From Carbonactinospora thermoautotrophica (GTDB lineage: Bacteria > Actinomycetota > Actinomycetes > Streptomycetales > Carbonactinosporaceae): a DNA stretch of 64,000 nt. The translations under genes and the position numbers were made by a program. The stretch spans positions 558,001 to 622,000 of the forward strand of contig NZ_JYIJ01000019.1 in assembly GCF_001543895.1 (NCBI RefSeq). The letters run 5' to 3'. The notes beneath the pieces were generated by a model. That model had not been told where the DNA came from. It was given only the letters and a program-made list of their open reading frames with translations, and did not search any database. Shown here in pieces: positions 53,630-62,220 of the stretch. How positions within the stretch are numbered: position 1 is the first letter of the stretch; each line of letters opens with the position of its first letter.

Positions 53630-53875
53630 CAATCACGTGTCCACCGAAGCGGGGGAACCCCACTCAGGAACTCCCCCGCCGTCGCCAGGTACTCGTCGAG
53701 ATCCTCCGTGATGAACCAGGCCATGCCCATGATCCGGCCGCAGCGGGCTCGACGCACCTGGTTTCCTCACAGGGAACGGCTCGCTTCTTCGCTCGCAAGA
53801 ACCGCCCGAGCCCGTCGGAAGAGTGTGTAAAGCTCTATACCTAACTTGGGCTGGGGAAGCATCTCGGGGAGCAGG

Positions 53876-56341
53876 ATGGGCGCGAGCACACCGGAGGGCG
53901 TGGCGATCCGTCAGCTCGTCATACCACGGCTCGAGGCGGCTGGCTGGTCGGCACGAAACTGGCGCCGGGAGTTCCCGATCACTGGCGAGCCGCGCATGGT
54001 CGTGGACGGCCGAGTCCGCAAAAGACGCCCCTTGCGGGCCGATTTTGCCCTTCTGCACGGTGAGCATCCCATCGCCGTCGTTGAGGCGAAGCACTCTCTG
54101 CGTGACGTGCGGACCGGAGTCCAGCAGGCCCGCGAGTACGCCCGTCGGCTCGATCTGGCTGTGGCCTATGCAACCAACGGCCATCAGATCGTCGAGATCG
54201 ACATGCGGAACCAGACCGAGCGGGAGGTCGCAGCGTTCCGCTCACCGCAGGAGCTGTGGGAGCACCACCGGCAGGCGACCGGCCTACATTCCGATCTCGG
54301 TGTTCGCTTCTTCACCACGCCGTACAGTCGGGCCGTCCCGGACGCTCGGGGTAACCCCAAGACCGTGCGTTACTACCAACATGTGGCGCTCCAGCGGCTG
54401 TTGGCTCGCATCGCTGCCGGGGAGCGTCGGCTGCTCGCGGTGCTGGCCACTGGTAGCGGCAAGACGATGCTGGCCATGCAGCTCGTCCACATCCTGTGGG
54501 AGAACCACTGGCCGCGCGGCGCAACGAGCCTGGACGACCGACCCAGGGTGCTCTACCTCGCCGACCGCGACGTCCTGGTGAGCCAGCCCATGCGCGACTG
54601 GTTCCAACCTGTCTTCGGCGACGGTCCAGTATGCCGGGTGCAGGGAGAGGTCCAGCGGTCCAAGCACCTGTACTTCGCGCTGTATCAGGCACTCGACCAG
54701 CCCGGCGAGCGCGAGACGTTGTTCCGCGACTACGACCCGGACTGGTTCGACCTGATCATCGTGGACGAGTGTCACCGCGGTAGCGCGAGGGCGTCCTCTC
54801 AGTGGCGCCAGGTGCTCGACCACTTCGCTCCGGCCGTCCAGCTTGGACTAACCGCCACGCCGCGCTACGAGGGCGATGTCGACACCTACGGCTACTTCGG
54901 AGAGCCGGTCTACGTCTACAGCCTGCGCCAAGGCATCGAGGACGGATTCCTCGCCCCGTTCGAGGTACTGCGGGTGAGGCTCGACATCGACGTAGACGGT
55001 CTGGAGGTGCCACCGGGCACGCTCGACCGGGAAGGCCGGGAGATCCCCGCCGGCACCTACGGGGCGACGCAGCTCGACCGACGGCTGGTGACCCCCGAGC
55101 GCACCCGACAGGTGGCTCGCTACCTCACCGAGTACCTGCGTCGCACCGACCCCATGGCCAAGACCATCGTCTTCTGTGTTGACCAGGAGCACGCCGGCCG
55201 GATGCGTGAAGAGCTGGTGAACCTCAACTCCGACCTGATGCGGGCGCACGGCGACTGGGTGGTTCGCATCACCGCCGACGAGGGTGATCGAGGTCGCCGT
55301 TTCCTCGACGATTTCCAGCGCGAGGACCAGCCAGTGCCGGTCGTGGCAGTGACCTCACAGCTGCTGTCGACCGGGGTGGACGTGCCGACCGCGAAGAACA
55401 TCGTGTTGTTCCGCAACATCGAGTCGATGGTCGAGTTCAAGCAGATCATCGGCCGTGGTAGCCGGTTGGCGCCCGAGTACGGCAAGGAGTACTTCACGAT
55501 CATCGACATCCTTGGGTCCACGCGGAAGTTCGAGGATCCCCAGTTCGACGGTCCCCCGATTCGGGTCGTCCAGGTGGACGATCCGGACGCCGGTCCGGAT
55601 GATGAGCAGACCGGACAGGTCGAGGTCACCGAGCTCGACCCGGACGACACGCCTGGTGATGAGGGCGAACCGGCCAGCGAGACTTCTGCCGGTGACAACG
55701 CTGGCTCGGATGGGTCCGACGACCAGGACGTCGATCCTGGCGAGGAGGACGAGATCGTCCGCCGATCGCGTAAGTACTACCTCGACGGTGTCGATGTATA
55801 CGTGGCGAGCGAGGCCCTCTACGTCATAAACGACGAGAACGGGCGGCTGCGCCGAGTTCGTTACGAGCAGTGGGTACGGGATCGAGTCCTCTCCTTGGAG
55901 ACCAACCCTGAGTCGTTGCGGGCCCAGTGGGCGACCATCGCCGGCCGCAGGGCACTGCGGGAACTACTGGCCGAAACCCTCGCCTTCCAGGTCGACGACC
56001 TCGTCACTCGGCTCAACAAGGTCGACTGCGACCCAATCGACCTACTTATCTGGCTGGCTTGGGACGGACCGCTGCTGTCGCGGCGGGACCGGGTGGCGAT
56101 GTTCTCGCGCGACCAGCGGGAGTTTCTCGATCAGTTCTCGCCGCGCGCCCGGCAGATCCTGGCGACCCTCTTGGACAAGTACACGGCGTACGGGGTGGAG
56201 GAACTGTCGCCGCGGGCACTGCGCACCCCGCCGCTCTCAGAGATGGGCTCGGTCGTGGAACTCGCGAAGGAGTTCGGCGGCAAAGACGGCCTGCGTCGGG
56301 CGATCGACGAGCTCGGGCAGCGGCTGTTCCGCGCGGGTTGA
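53876..56341 (+). CDS. hsdR: Type I restriction enzyme R subunit (HsdR, EcoEI-type)
   Basis: The protein has 821 residues from the ATG at 53876 (GGGGAGCAGG upstream). Nuclease domain: ADFALLHGEHPIAVVEAKHS, the D...ExK motif. Helicase: VLATGSGKTMLAMQLVHILW (Walker A), IIVDECHRGSARASSQW (DECH), LGLTATPRYEGD, SQLLSTGVDVPTAKNIVLFR, FKQIIGRGSRLAPEYGK (motif VI). An acidic linker of about 60 residues (PDDEQTGQ to DPGEEDE) precedes the C-terminal domain that docks on HsdM. It translocates and cuts unmodified DNA together with HsdM and HsdS. Confidence 0.94.
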   Translation: MGASTPEGVAIRQLVIPRLEAAGWSARNWRREFPITGEPRMVVDGRVRKRRPLRADFALLHGEHPIAVVEAKHSLRDVRTGVQQAREYARRLDLAVAYATNGHQIVEIDMRNQTEREVAAFRSPQELWEHHRQATGLHSDLGVRFFTTPYSRAVPDARGNPKTVRYYQHVALQRLLARIAAGERRLLAVLATGSGKTMLAMQLVHILWENHWPRGATSLDDRPRVLYLADRDVLVSQPMRDWFQPVFGDGPVCRVQGEVQRSKHLYFALYQALDQPGERETLFRDYDPDWFDLIIVDECHRGSARASSQWRQVLDHFAPAVQLGLTATPRYEGDVDTYGYFGEPVYVYSLRQGIEDGFLAPFEVLRVRLDIDVDGLEVPPGTLDREGREIPAGTYGATQLDRRLVTPERTRQVARYLTEYLRRTDPMAKTIVFCVDQEHAGRMREELVNLNSDLMRAHGDWVVRITADEGDRGRRFLDDFQREDQPVPVVAVTSQLLSTGVDVPTAKNIVLFRNIESMVEFKQIIGRGSRLAPEYGKEYFTIIDILGSTRKFEDPQFDGPPIRVVQVDDPDAGPDDEQTGQVEVTELDPDDTPGDEGEPASETSAGDNAGSDGSDDQDVDPGEEDEIVRRSRKYYLDGVDVYVASEALYVINDENGRLRRVRYEQWVRDRVLSLETNPESLRAQWATIAGRRALRELLAETLAFQVDDLVTRLNKVDCDPIDLLIWLAWDGPLLSRRDRVAMFSRDQREFLDQFSPRARQILATLLDKYTAYGVEELSPRALRTPPLSEMGSVVELAKEFGGKDGLRRAIDELGQRLFRAG

Positions 56342-56425
56342 CGCCTTCCTGCATTGGCCGGGCCGAAACCGTCGCCCGGCATCGCGACAATGTTCCAAGC
56401 TTTCATCGACAGCGAGGAGGAGCAC

Positions 56426-57925
56426 GTGGCGCGCCAGAAGGCGAAGACCCCGCCGACAACCCAACAACGGCTGGCAGCCATGATCAAGCGGGCGCGCGAC
56501 ATCATGCGGACCGACCCAGGCTTGAACGGTGACCTGGATCGGATCCCCCAGCTCGCCTGGCTGCTGTTTTTGAAGGCGTTCGACGACCTGGAGGAACAAC
56601 GCGCCATCGAGTACGAGGGCGACGGCGACTACGAGCCGATCCTGCCTGAGAAGTGTCGATGGAAGGCGTGGGCGGACGACCCGCGGCTCACCGGCGACAA
56701 ATTGATCGAGTTCGTCAACGAGACCCTGCTGCCCACGCTGCGTGAGTTGCCTGCCCGAAGCGAGGAGCGCGGGCTGCCGGACGTGCTACGCGATGTGTTC
56801 TCCGGGGTGGAGAACAAGATGCGCTCCGGATACCAACTCCGGGAGTTGCTCAACACGCTGGCCCAGGTGCATTTCACCTCTGCCGACGACATCCACACCA
56901 TGGCGTACCTTTACGAGTCGATCCTGCGTGAGGTACGCGACGCAGCAGGCGACTCAGGGGAGTTCTACACGCCGCGTCCGGTCATCCGGTTCATCGTGCA
57001 ACAGATTGACCCGAAGGTAGGCGAGACCGTCCTCGACCCAGCGTGCGGAACCGGCGGCTTCCTGGTCGAGACGTTGGAACATGTACGCCCGACCGCGAAG
57101 TCAGTTCACGACCGCAACCGGCTGGAGCTAGCGGTTCGAGGGATTGAGAAGAAGTCGCAGCCATACCTACTCGCGGTAATGAACCTGCTGCTGCACGAGG
57201 TCGAGGTGCCGGGGGTGACACTCGGGAACGCCTTGTCCTTGCTGCAAGGCGACAAGTCACCGTCCTCTCAAGTCGACGTGGTGATGACGAACCCGCCGTT
57301 TGGCGGTGAGGAGAGCAAGGAGGTTATCAGCGCTTTCCCGGAGAAGTACCGCACCAAGGAGACTGCCTGGCTATTCCTCACCGCGGTTCTGGACAAGCTG
57401 AAGCCAGGCGGGCGCTGTGGCATGGTCGTCCCCAATGGCGTGTTGTTCGCCGACGATGGCACGCCGCGGCGGATCAAGGAGCGACTGCTCACCGAGTGCG
57501 ATCTGCACACGATCGTGCGACTACCCGACGGTGTGTTCGCCCCCTACACCGACATCCCGACCAATCTGCTCTTCTTCGAAAAGGGCCGGCCGACTAGCGA
57601 GGTCTGGTTCTACGAGATTCCCCCGCCGGAGGGTCGTAAGAAGTACACCAAAATGCGGCCGATAGCGTTCGAAGCATTCGCTGACTGCATAGCCTGGTGG
57701 GGCGGCCCCAAGCGCGAAGGCCGAGTGGAAAACGACCGGGCCTGGAAGGTGCCAGCCGCCGAGATCGCCGAACGCGGCTACAACCTCGACCTACGCAATC
57801 CTAACGTCCCCGACGACCTCGCCCACCGATCACCCGAAGAACTCATCAAAGAACTGATCGCCACCGAGGAAGAAATCCTCAGCCTCCTCCACGACCTCCA
57901 GAACGGCCTGGAGGCAGGCCAATGA
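56426..57925 (+). CDS. hsdM: Type I DNA methyltransferase subunit (HsdM)
   Basis: The protein has 499 residues from the GTG at 56426 with GAGGAGGAGCAC upstream; a TTG at 56354 would add 24 residues. N-terminal helical domain (RIPQLAWLLFLKAFDDLEEQ), then SAM-binding TVLDPACGTGGFLVETLEHV and the catalytic VVMTNPPFGGEESKE (NPPF, adenine-N6 type). Normal length. It modifies adenine in the sequence chosen by HsdS. The gene lies 84 bp after hsdR and overlaps hsdS by 4 bp. Confidence 0.95.
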   Translation: MARQKAKTPPTTQQRLAAMIKRARDIMRTDPGLNGDLDRIPQLAWLLFLKAFDDLEEQRAIEYEGDGDYEPILPEKCRWKAWADDPRLTGDKLIEFVNETLLPTLRELPARSEERGLPDVLRDVFSGVENKMRSGYQLRELLNTLAQVHFTSADDIHTMAYLYESILREVRDAAGDSGEFYTPRPVIRFIVQQIDPKVGETVLDPACGTGGFLVETLEHVRPTAKSVHDRNRLELAVRGIEKKSQPYLLAVMNLLLHEVEVPGVTLGNALSLLQGDKSPSSQVDVVMTNPPFGGEESKEVISAFPEKYRTKETAWLFLTAVLDKLKPGGRCGMVVPNGVLFADDGTPRRIKERLLTECDLHTIVRLPDGVFAPYTDIPTNLLFFEKGRPTSEVWFYEIPPPEGRKKYTKMRPIAFEAFADCIAWWGGPKREGRVENDRAWKVPAAEIAERGYNLDLRNPNVPDDLAHRSPEELIKELIATEEEILSLLHDLQNGLEAGQ

Positions 57926-59106
57926 AGACGCGCGAATACCGCATCGGCGACGTCATGGAACTCGTCCGACGTCCCGTAACAGTGGATCCTGCGAAGACTT
58001 ACACGGAGATCGGAATCCGCTCCTTCGGGAAGGGAATTTTCCACAAACCTCCCATTTCCGGAGCCGAACTCGGGAACAAGCGGGTCTTCGAGATCCATCC
58101 CGGAGAACTCATCTTCAACACCGTCTTTGCATGGGAAGGCGCCGTGGCGGTCAGCGGTGAGGAAGAAACTGGAACGATCGGCTCTCATCGCTTCATGACC
58201 TATCAGGTTGATCCCGACATCGCGGACGTGCGATATCTCTACTATTTCTTCCACAGCGAAGCGGGCCTACCGGCCGTGCGGGCCGCCAGCCCAGGGTCGG
58301 CAGGCCGGAACAAGACGCTGGGGATCAAGCTCTTCGCCGAACAGAAGATCAGCCTGCCAAGTATCGAGGAGCAGCGACGTGTCGCCGCGAAGCTCGATCG
58401 CGCATTTTCCTCGTTGGAGCGGATCCCCAGTGCGAGACGAGACGTGAATGCTGAGTCTACCCTCGACGCCCTGGAAGAAAAGCTGGTCTGCGATCTTGTT
58501 TATTCAGGATGGAAATGGCGACGATTGAGTGAGGTCGCCGAGATTAACCCTCGGCGTAGGCCGGTCCGGGACGAGGAAAAGGTCCTCTTCGTACCGATGG
58601 CAGCCGTTGACGCTCTGTCCGGAAAGATCGTTTCTAGCGCGACACGCTCTGCTTATGAAGTGACCAAAGGATACACCCAGTTCCGTCGCGGCGACGTCAT
58701 CTTCGCGCGCATTACTCCGTGTATGCAGAACGGAAAATCTGCGATCGTTGAGACGCCACCCGGTGTAGAATTCGGGTACGGGTCAACGGAGTTCCACGTG
58801 ATTCGCCCCTCAGGCCTTCCGAGTGCTCGGTGGATCCACTTCTGGATTCGACGGGCGGAGTTCCGACGTCAGGCCATGACATCGTTCACTGGGACTGCGG
58901 GGCAGCAACGCGTCCCTGCCAGCTTCTTGCAGAGCGCTCAAGTCCTTGTCGCTCCCTCGAAAGACGCGGAAGACGAAGCACTCGCACGCGCCGACGCGCT
59001 GAATAACATGCGAGCCAAATTGCGGAGTGCCCAGGCTCGATCCCTCGAACTCAGAAAAGCACTCGGCCCCTCCCTACTCAATGCCGCATTTACTGGACAA
59101 CTCTGA
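57922..59106 (+). CDS. hsdS: Type I specificity subunit (HsdS)
   Basis: The protein has 394 residues, with ATG overlapping the hsdM stop (ATGA). It has two target-recognition domains: residues about 1-140 (GELIFNTVFAWEGAVAVSGE, HRFMTYQVDP) and about 195-340 (VAEINPRRRPV, FRRGDVIFARITPCMQNGKS, TEFHVIRP). Each ends in a coiled spacer (PSIEEQRRVAAKLDRAFSSL; ALARADALNNMRAKLRSAQA). Its base composition is clearly less GC-rich than the flanking genes, as is common for exchanged hsdS genes. The target sequence cannot be predicted by eye. Confidence 0.93.
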   Translation: MKTREYRIGDVMELVRRPVTVDPAKTYTEIGIRSFGKGIFHKPPISGAELGNKRVFEIHPGELIFNTVFAWEGAVAVSGEEETGTIGSHRFMTYQVDPDIADVRYLYYFFHSEAGLPAVRAASPGSAGRNKTLGIKLFAEQKISLPSIEEQRRVAAKLDRAFSSLERIPSARRDVNAESTLDALEEKLVCDLVYSGWKWRRLSEVAEINPRRRPVRDEEKVLFVPMAAVDALSGKIVSSATRSAYEVTKGYTQFRRGDVIFARITPCMQNGKSAIVETPPGVEFGYGSTEFHVIRPSGLPSARWIHFWIRRAEFRRQAMTSFTGTAGQQRVPASFLQSAQVLVAPSKDAEDEALARADALNNMRAKLRSAQARSLELRKALGPSLLNAAFTGQL

Positions 59107-59222
59107 TGAGGACACAGGGTGGCTCAAGATAGACCATCCTGTATTCGTGAACCACGTCACCCCAGCTCTTGTAAAGGCCGTGTCACCTTTGGCGGGACTG
59201 AGCACACAGCCGGGCTCTCTCC

Positions 59223-60202
59223 TCAGAAGTCGTGGCGGAGTACATCGAAGTACAGCCCCTCGGCAGTGTCGCGCAGGTCGAAGCCGATGTGGTTGAGCCA
59301 ATCGGCGAGCGAGTCAGCGAGAACGAGCACGGCCCGGTCGAGGTGCTCCGGGTCGGCTGACCGGGCCGCGTCGGGAAGCAAGCTGAAGGCAGCGGCGAGG
59401 GCGGGCCAGGCGGGGCCGACGGGCCGGTTCCACAGTGGCTCCGAAGCGATGGAGGGGGAGGCTCGGCGGGGACGCTCCCGTCTGGCTGGCGCAGGGCGGC
59501 TGCGAGATAGCCGAGCCGGATGGCGAGGATGTGTACAGCGCCGGTGACGGTCTGCCAGCATCGGGTGATCGGCTCGTCCGGGTAGCGGAGCGTGATCCCA
59601 TCGATGATGGCATCGCAGGCTGCGACGAGGGCTTCGGGCAGGTCGTCCTGGTCATCGAAGGGGGTCGAGCCTTCGGCGTGCAGTGCCGCTTGGACGCGAT
59701 ATTCCTCGCCGACGACGCTGGCAGAGGCGACGAAGTGGCCGTGCGCGGCGGATCTGGCGAGCCGCGAACGTGCGTCGTTCGTTTGCTCGCCGCGCTGCCG
59801 GAGCGCGACGTGCAGCGCCTCGTGCGCTACCAAGTGTCTCCGCATCTGTGCGAGCTGCTCCGCCTGGGTTGGATCGGCCACTTCGACAAACCAGACGGCG
59901 GGGATGACCACAGCGGTCCGATCGCCGACCGGAATTGTCTTGGCGGCAGCCATTCCGGATCCGCGTACGGTGTCGAAGTGCTCCGCTTCGTGCGGGTCGC
60001 CTGATCGGGCCTGGACAGAGACGACGAAGTCGCCAGTCACAACGAGGTCGACGGCGTCCGGGTCGGGAACCCGCGTGTTGATCACGTTAACGGCCTCGAA
60101 GATGGCCTGGATCGGCGCAGGCACGTCCTCGAAGCCGGGATCAAGTTCACCGTCTTGAAGGCCGAGGACGGCGGGGGCGAGATGCTCGATGGTCAACTGC
60201 AT
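59223..60202 (-). pseudogene. HExxH-containing hypothetical protein, frameshifted near its C-terminus
   Basis: From ATG 60202 about 250 residues read well, with a possible zinc-protease motif in RRHLVAHEALHVALRQRGEQ (HEALH). Near 59455 the sensible reading moves to the next frame and ends with DPEHLDRAVLVLADSLADWL, NHIGFDLRDTAEGLYFDVLR and a stop at 59223. One lost C in the run GCCTCCCCCTCC explains it. The reading in the original frame continues to 59183 with low-complexity residues. I do not recognise the family. It may be a recent mutation or a sequencing error. Confidence 0.6.
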
Positions 60203-60616
60203 GGTCGTCTCCTGGCACCGCTCGTATAGCCGATGATCGCAGGTTGAGCGGCCCCTCTACGGATCTCGCGGACCGAAGCGAGGTGGAGCGGTGATCTGCT
60301 GCGGGAGCCGGTATCGAAGCCCGGAGCGCACCGCCGGTTCCGCAGGGGAAGCGCGCGTTCGACGAGCTGGGCATGTCTCACAGGAGTGGGTACGGAGGAA
60401 TCCAAAGACTCGAAAGCGCGATCGGCTGAGTAGAGCGGGGTCGCCGGTTCGGATGATCTGCTTGTGGCTCCTCGCTGGCGGCATTCGAACGCTTGAACAC
60501 GACCTCAGCAGTCCTGATGCCGACGGCAGCGCGCGGTGTACACCCGGATCCATCGGTCCGGCACCAGAACGAATGGGCTATGTACAACGGCACTCAGCTC
60601 CAGCGCCACCCCACAG
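60203..60616. other. Gene-free right end of the island
   Basis: No convincing frame or RNA gene. It is slightly AT-richer than average. A recombinase gene might be expected next to the attachment site, but none is seen. Confidence 0.45.
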
Positions 60617-60778
60617 ACCATCCGCCATGGGACGCACCTGGGACTGACGCTCCCACCACGCTCCCACCACGGGCCGTGACCCAGCCGCGCGTCCTCCCCG
60701 GAGGGAGAACGCGCAGCTCAAGGACATGATCACCAGTGGGCCGCCAGGGGATCGAACCCTGAACCCGCGGATTAAAAG
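60617..60778. repeat. Right attachment-site repeat (attR)
   Basis: It is a near-identical copy of 29813-29963, with one additional GCTCCCACCAC unit (copies at 60649-60659 and 60660-60670). Its last 42 bases (60737-60778) are the 3' half of the intact tRNA-Lys. Confidence 0.88.
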
Positions 60779-60809
60779 TCCGCTGCTCTGCCAGTTGAGC
60801 TAACGGCCC
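60737..60809 (-). tRNA. tRNA-Lys(TTT)
   Basis: On the minus strand the 73-nt cloverleaf starts GGGCCGTTAGCTCAACTGGC and pairs its first seven bases with GCGGCCC before the discriminator A (one T-G pair). The anticodon arm is CGGACTTTTAATCCG with anticodon TTT; the T arm contains GGTTCGATCC. CCA is not encoded. The 3' half from the anticodon loop is duplicated at 29922-29963. Confidence 0.96.
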
Positions 60810-61349
60810 GGGGCGCACCCGTGCGTTCGAGGTATCGAATGCGCTCATGGGCAGGGTAGCCGGCCTGCTCGCTGTTAGCGAGACGGGTGGGGCCCTGGAA
60901 GCGGTGCCGTACCACCGGGGACCCGAGAACCGGTCAGGGCGCGATCACGGCCAACGGGGTGACCCGGCCCGCGCGAGGGCCTTGGCCAGTTGGCGCGCCT
61001 ACGGATGGTGGTCGGCGCTGAGCCGGCGCGGGCTGTCCAGGTACGTGGGCCGGCCGGGGCACCGGGTCGCCGTACCCCGCCCATGGGGAACGGCCCCATG
61101 CGGGGCAGGTCGTACACCGCCTGGTTAGGCGCCGCCCTGCCGGGTGAACTCGGCCGCCGTGGCCTTGCCGTGCCGGTTGCCGACTTGGCCGAGCGAAGTG
61201 CTGGTGATCTCGGATTCGGCCGGCGCCCTCCGCCGAGGCACGGGGTTCGCGCTGAAGCGGCACGATGTCGCCGTGCCAGGCGGCACGACCGGCAGCGATC
61301 CAGCCTCCGTCAGAATCTTGACCAGCAGTCTTACCCGGAGGAGTCGCCC
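60810..61349. other. Intergenic stretch right of tRNA-Lys, no gene recognised
   Basis: Open frames exist on both strands, but all are arginine/proline-rich shadows without a ribosome site or a domain. Promoter signals for tRNA-Lys and for the downstream secreted protein should lie here. Confidence 0.45.
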
Positions 61350-62147
61350 ATGAAGCTCGCGGCCAGTCTGGCGGCGCTGACGCTCGCCCTGTTGACCGGC
61401 GGCACGGCCGTGGTCGCCGGCCACCGGACCCCGGCCCACCGGACCGCGCTGGAGGAGGTCGTCGAGCGTGGGGAGATCCGGGTGTGCACGACCGGCGACT
61501 ACAAGCCGTTCACCTACCGCGACCCGAAGACCGGGCAGTACACCGGGATCGACGTCGACATGGCGAAGGACCTCGCCGCCGCGCTCGGCGTGCGGGTGAC
61601 CTTCGTGCCGACCACGTGGCGGACGTTGATGAGCGACTTCACCGCGGGCCGCTGCGACATCGGGGCGGGCGGCGTCTCGGTGACGCTGGACCGGGCGCGG
61701 CAGGCGTACTTCAGCGAGCCGTACCTGCGGGACGGCAAGACGCCGATCACCCGGTGCGAGAACGCCTCCCGGTTCCAGACGCTGGCGCAGATCGACCAGC
61801 CGGGGGTGCGAGTCGTCGTGAACCCGGGCGGCACGAACGAGCGGTTCGCGCGGGAGAACCTCAAGCAGGCGACGATCGTCGTGCACGAGGACAACACCAC
61901 GATCTTCGACCAGATCGTCGCCGGCCGGGCGGACCTGATGATCACCGACTCCAGCGAGGCCCGCTACCAGGCGAAGATCCACCCGGAGCTGTGCGCGGTG
62001 CACCCGGACCAGCCGTTCACGTTCGCGGAGAAGGCGTACCTGCTGCCGCGCGGCGACGAGGAGTTCAAGCACTGGGTCGACCAGTGGGTGCATCTGCGCA
62101 CCCATGACGGCACGTACCGGCGCCTCTCCGACGCCTGGATGAGGTGA
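61350..62147 (+). CDS. Secreted cyclohexadienyl dehydratase-like protein (PheC-type, SBP fold)
   Basis: The protein has 265 residues, with CGGAGGAGTCGCCC before ATG. The signal peptide is LAASLAALTLALLTGGTAVV. The body closely follows Pseudomonas cyclohexadienyl dehydratase: IRVCTTGDYKPFTYRDP, GIDVDMAKDLAAALGV, CDIGAGGVSVTLDRARQAYF, VVNPGGTNERFARENLKQAT, ADLMITDSSEARYQAKIHPE, LCAVHPDQPFTFAEKAYLLP. That enzyme turns prephenate or arogenate into phenylpyruvate or phenylalanine outside the cytoplasm and evolved from amino-acid binding proteins. No ABC permease or ATPase genes are adjacent, which favours the enzyme reading over a transporter component. Confidence 0.82.
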   Translation: MKLAASLAALTLALLTGGTAVVAGHRTPAHRTALEEVVERGEIRVCTTGDYKPFTYRDPKTGQYTGIDVDMAKDLAAALGVRVTFVPTTWRTLMSDFTAGRCDIGAGGVSVTLDRARQAYFSEPYLRDGKTPITRCENASRFQTLAQIDQPGVRVVVNPGGTNERFARENLKQATIVVHEDNTTIFDQIVAGRADLMITDSSEARYQAKIHPELCAVHPDQPFTFAEKAYLLPRGDEEFKHWVDQWVHLRTHDGTYRRLSDAWMR

Positions 62148-62220
62148 GCGCTCGACAGGCACGGTTGTCGCAGGCTCGGACCAAGGCCGTGGGAGGGCCG
62201 GGTGCGTCAGCCGCCGTCCC

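Larger units (their letters stand above)
52395..53662 (+). mobile_element. IS3-family insertion sequence, about 1268 bp, decayed
   Basis: Terminal inverted repeats of 26 bp (52395-52420 and 53637-53662) match at 21 positions and have the TG...CA ends of IS3 elements. OrfA is intact, OrfB is broken by three frameshifts. No 3-bp target duplication is seen (ggg on the left, ctc on the right). It sits inside the decayed acetyltransferase copy. Confidence 0.88.
52180..53830 (-). pseudogene. Decayed second copy of the 13403-14248 acetyltransferase gene, split by IS3
   Basis: Left of the IS3 element (about 52180-52394) the minus strand reads LTRVLRQAAEPLAEALAAAG and further degraded sequence that aligns base by base with 13830-14040 of the intact gene (shared CCAGGGCTTCCGCCAG and GTGAGCACGAGCTCACGGGG). 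Right of it (53663-53830) the sequence matches 14190-14340, including the start region (GTGATGAACCAGGCCATG) and the upstream noncoding bases. About 150 bp in the middle is replaced by the IS. It cannot make a working enzyme. Confidence 0.85.
29964..60616. mobile_element. About 30.7-kb genomic island integrated at tRNA-Lys(TTT)
   Basis: The boundaries are given by the near-identical direct repeats at 29813-29963 and 60617-60778, the latter running into the complete tRNA gene. The contents are accessory: caspase/STAND conflict protein, IS remnants, preQ0/glycosyl operon with reverse transcriptase, regulators, and type I restriction-modification. I could not find an integrase, excisionase, replication or conjugation gene, so it may be a decayed or passenger-type island. 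An 11-bp motif, GCTCCCACCAC, clusters near both ends. Confidence 0.8.

Noticed and set aside
29964-60616. Prophage
   Set aside because: No capsid, tail, terminase, lysis or integrase genes were recognised despite clear attachment repeats.
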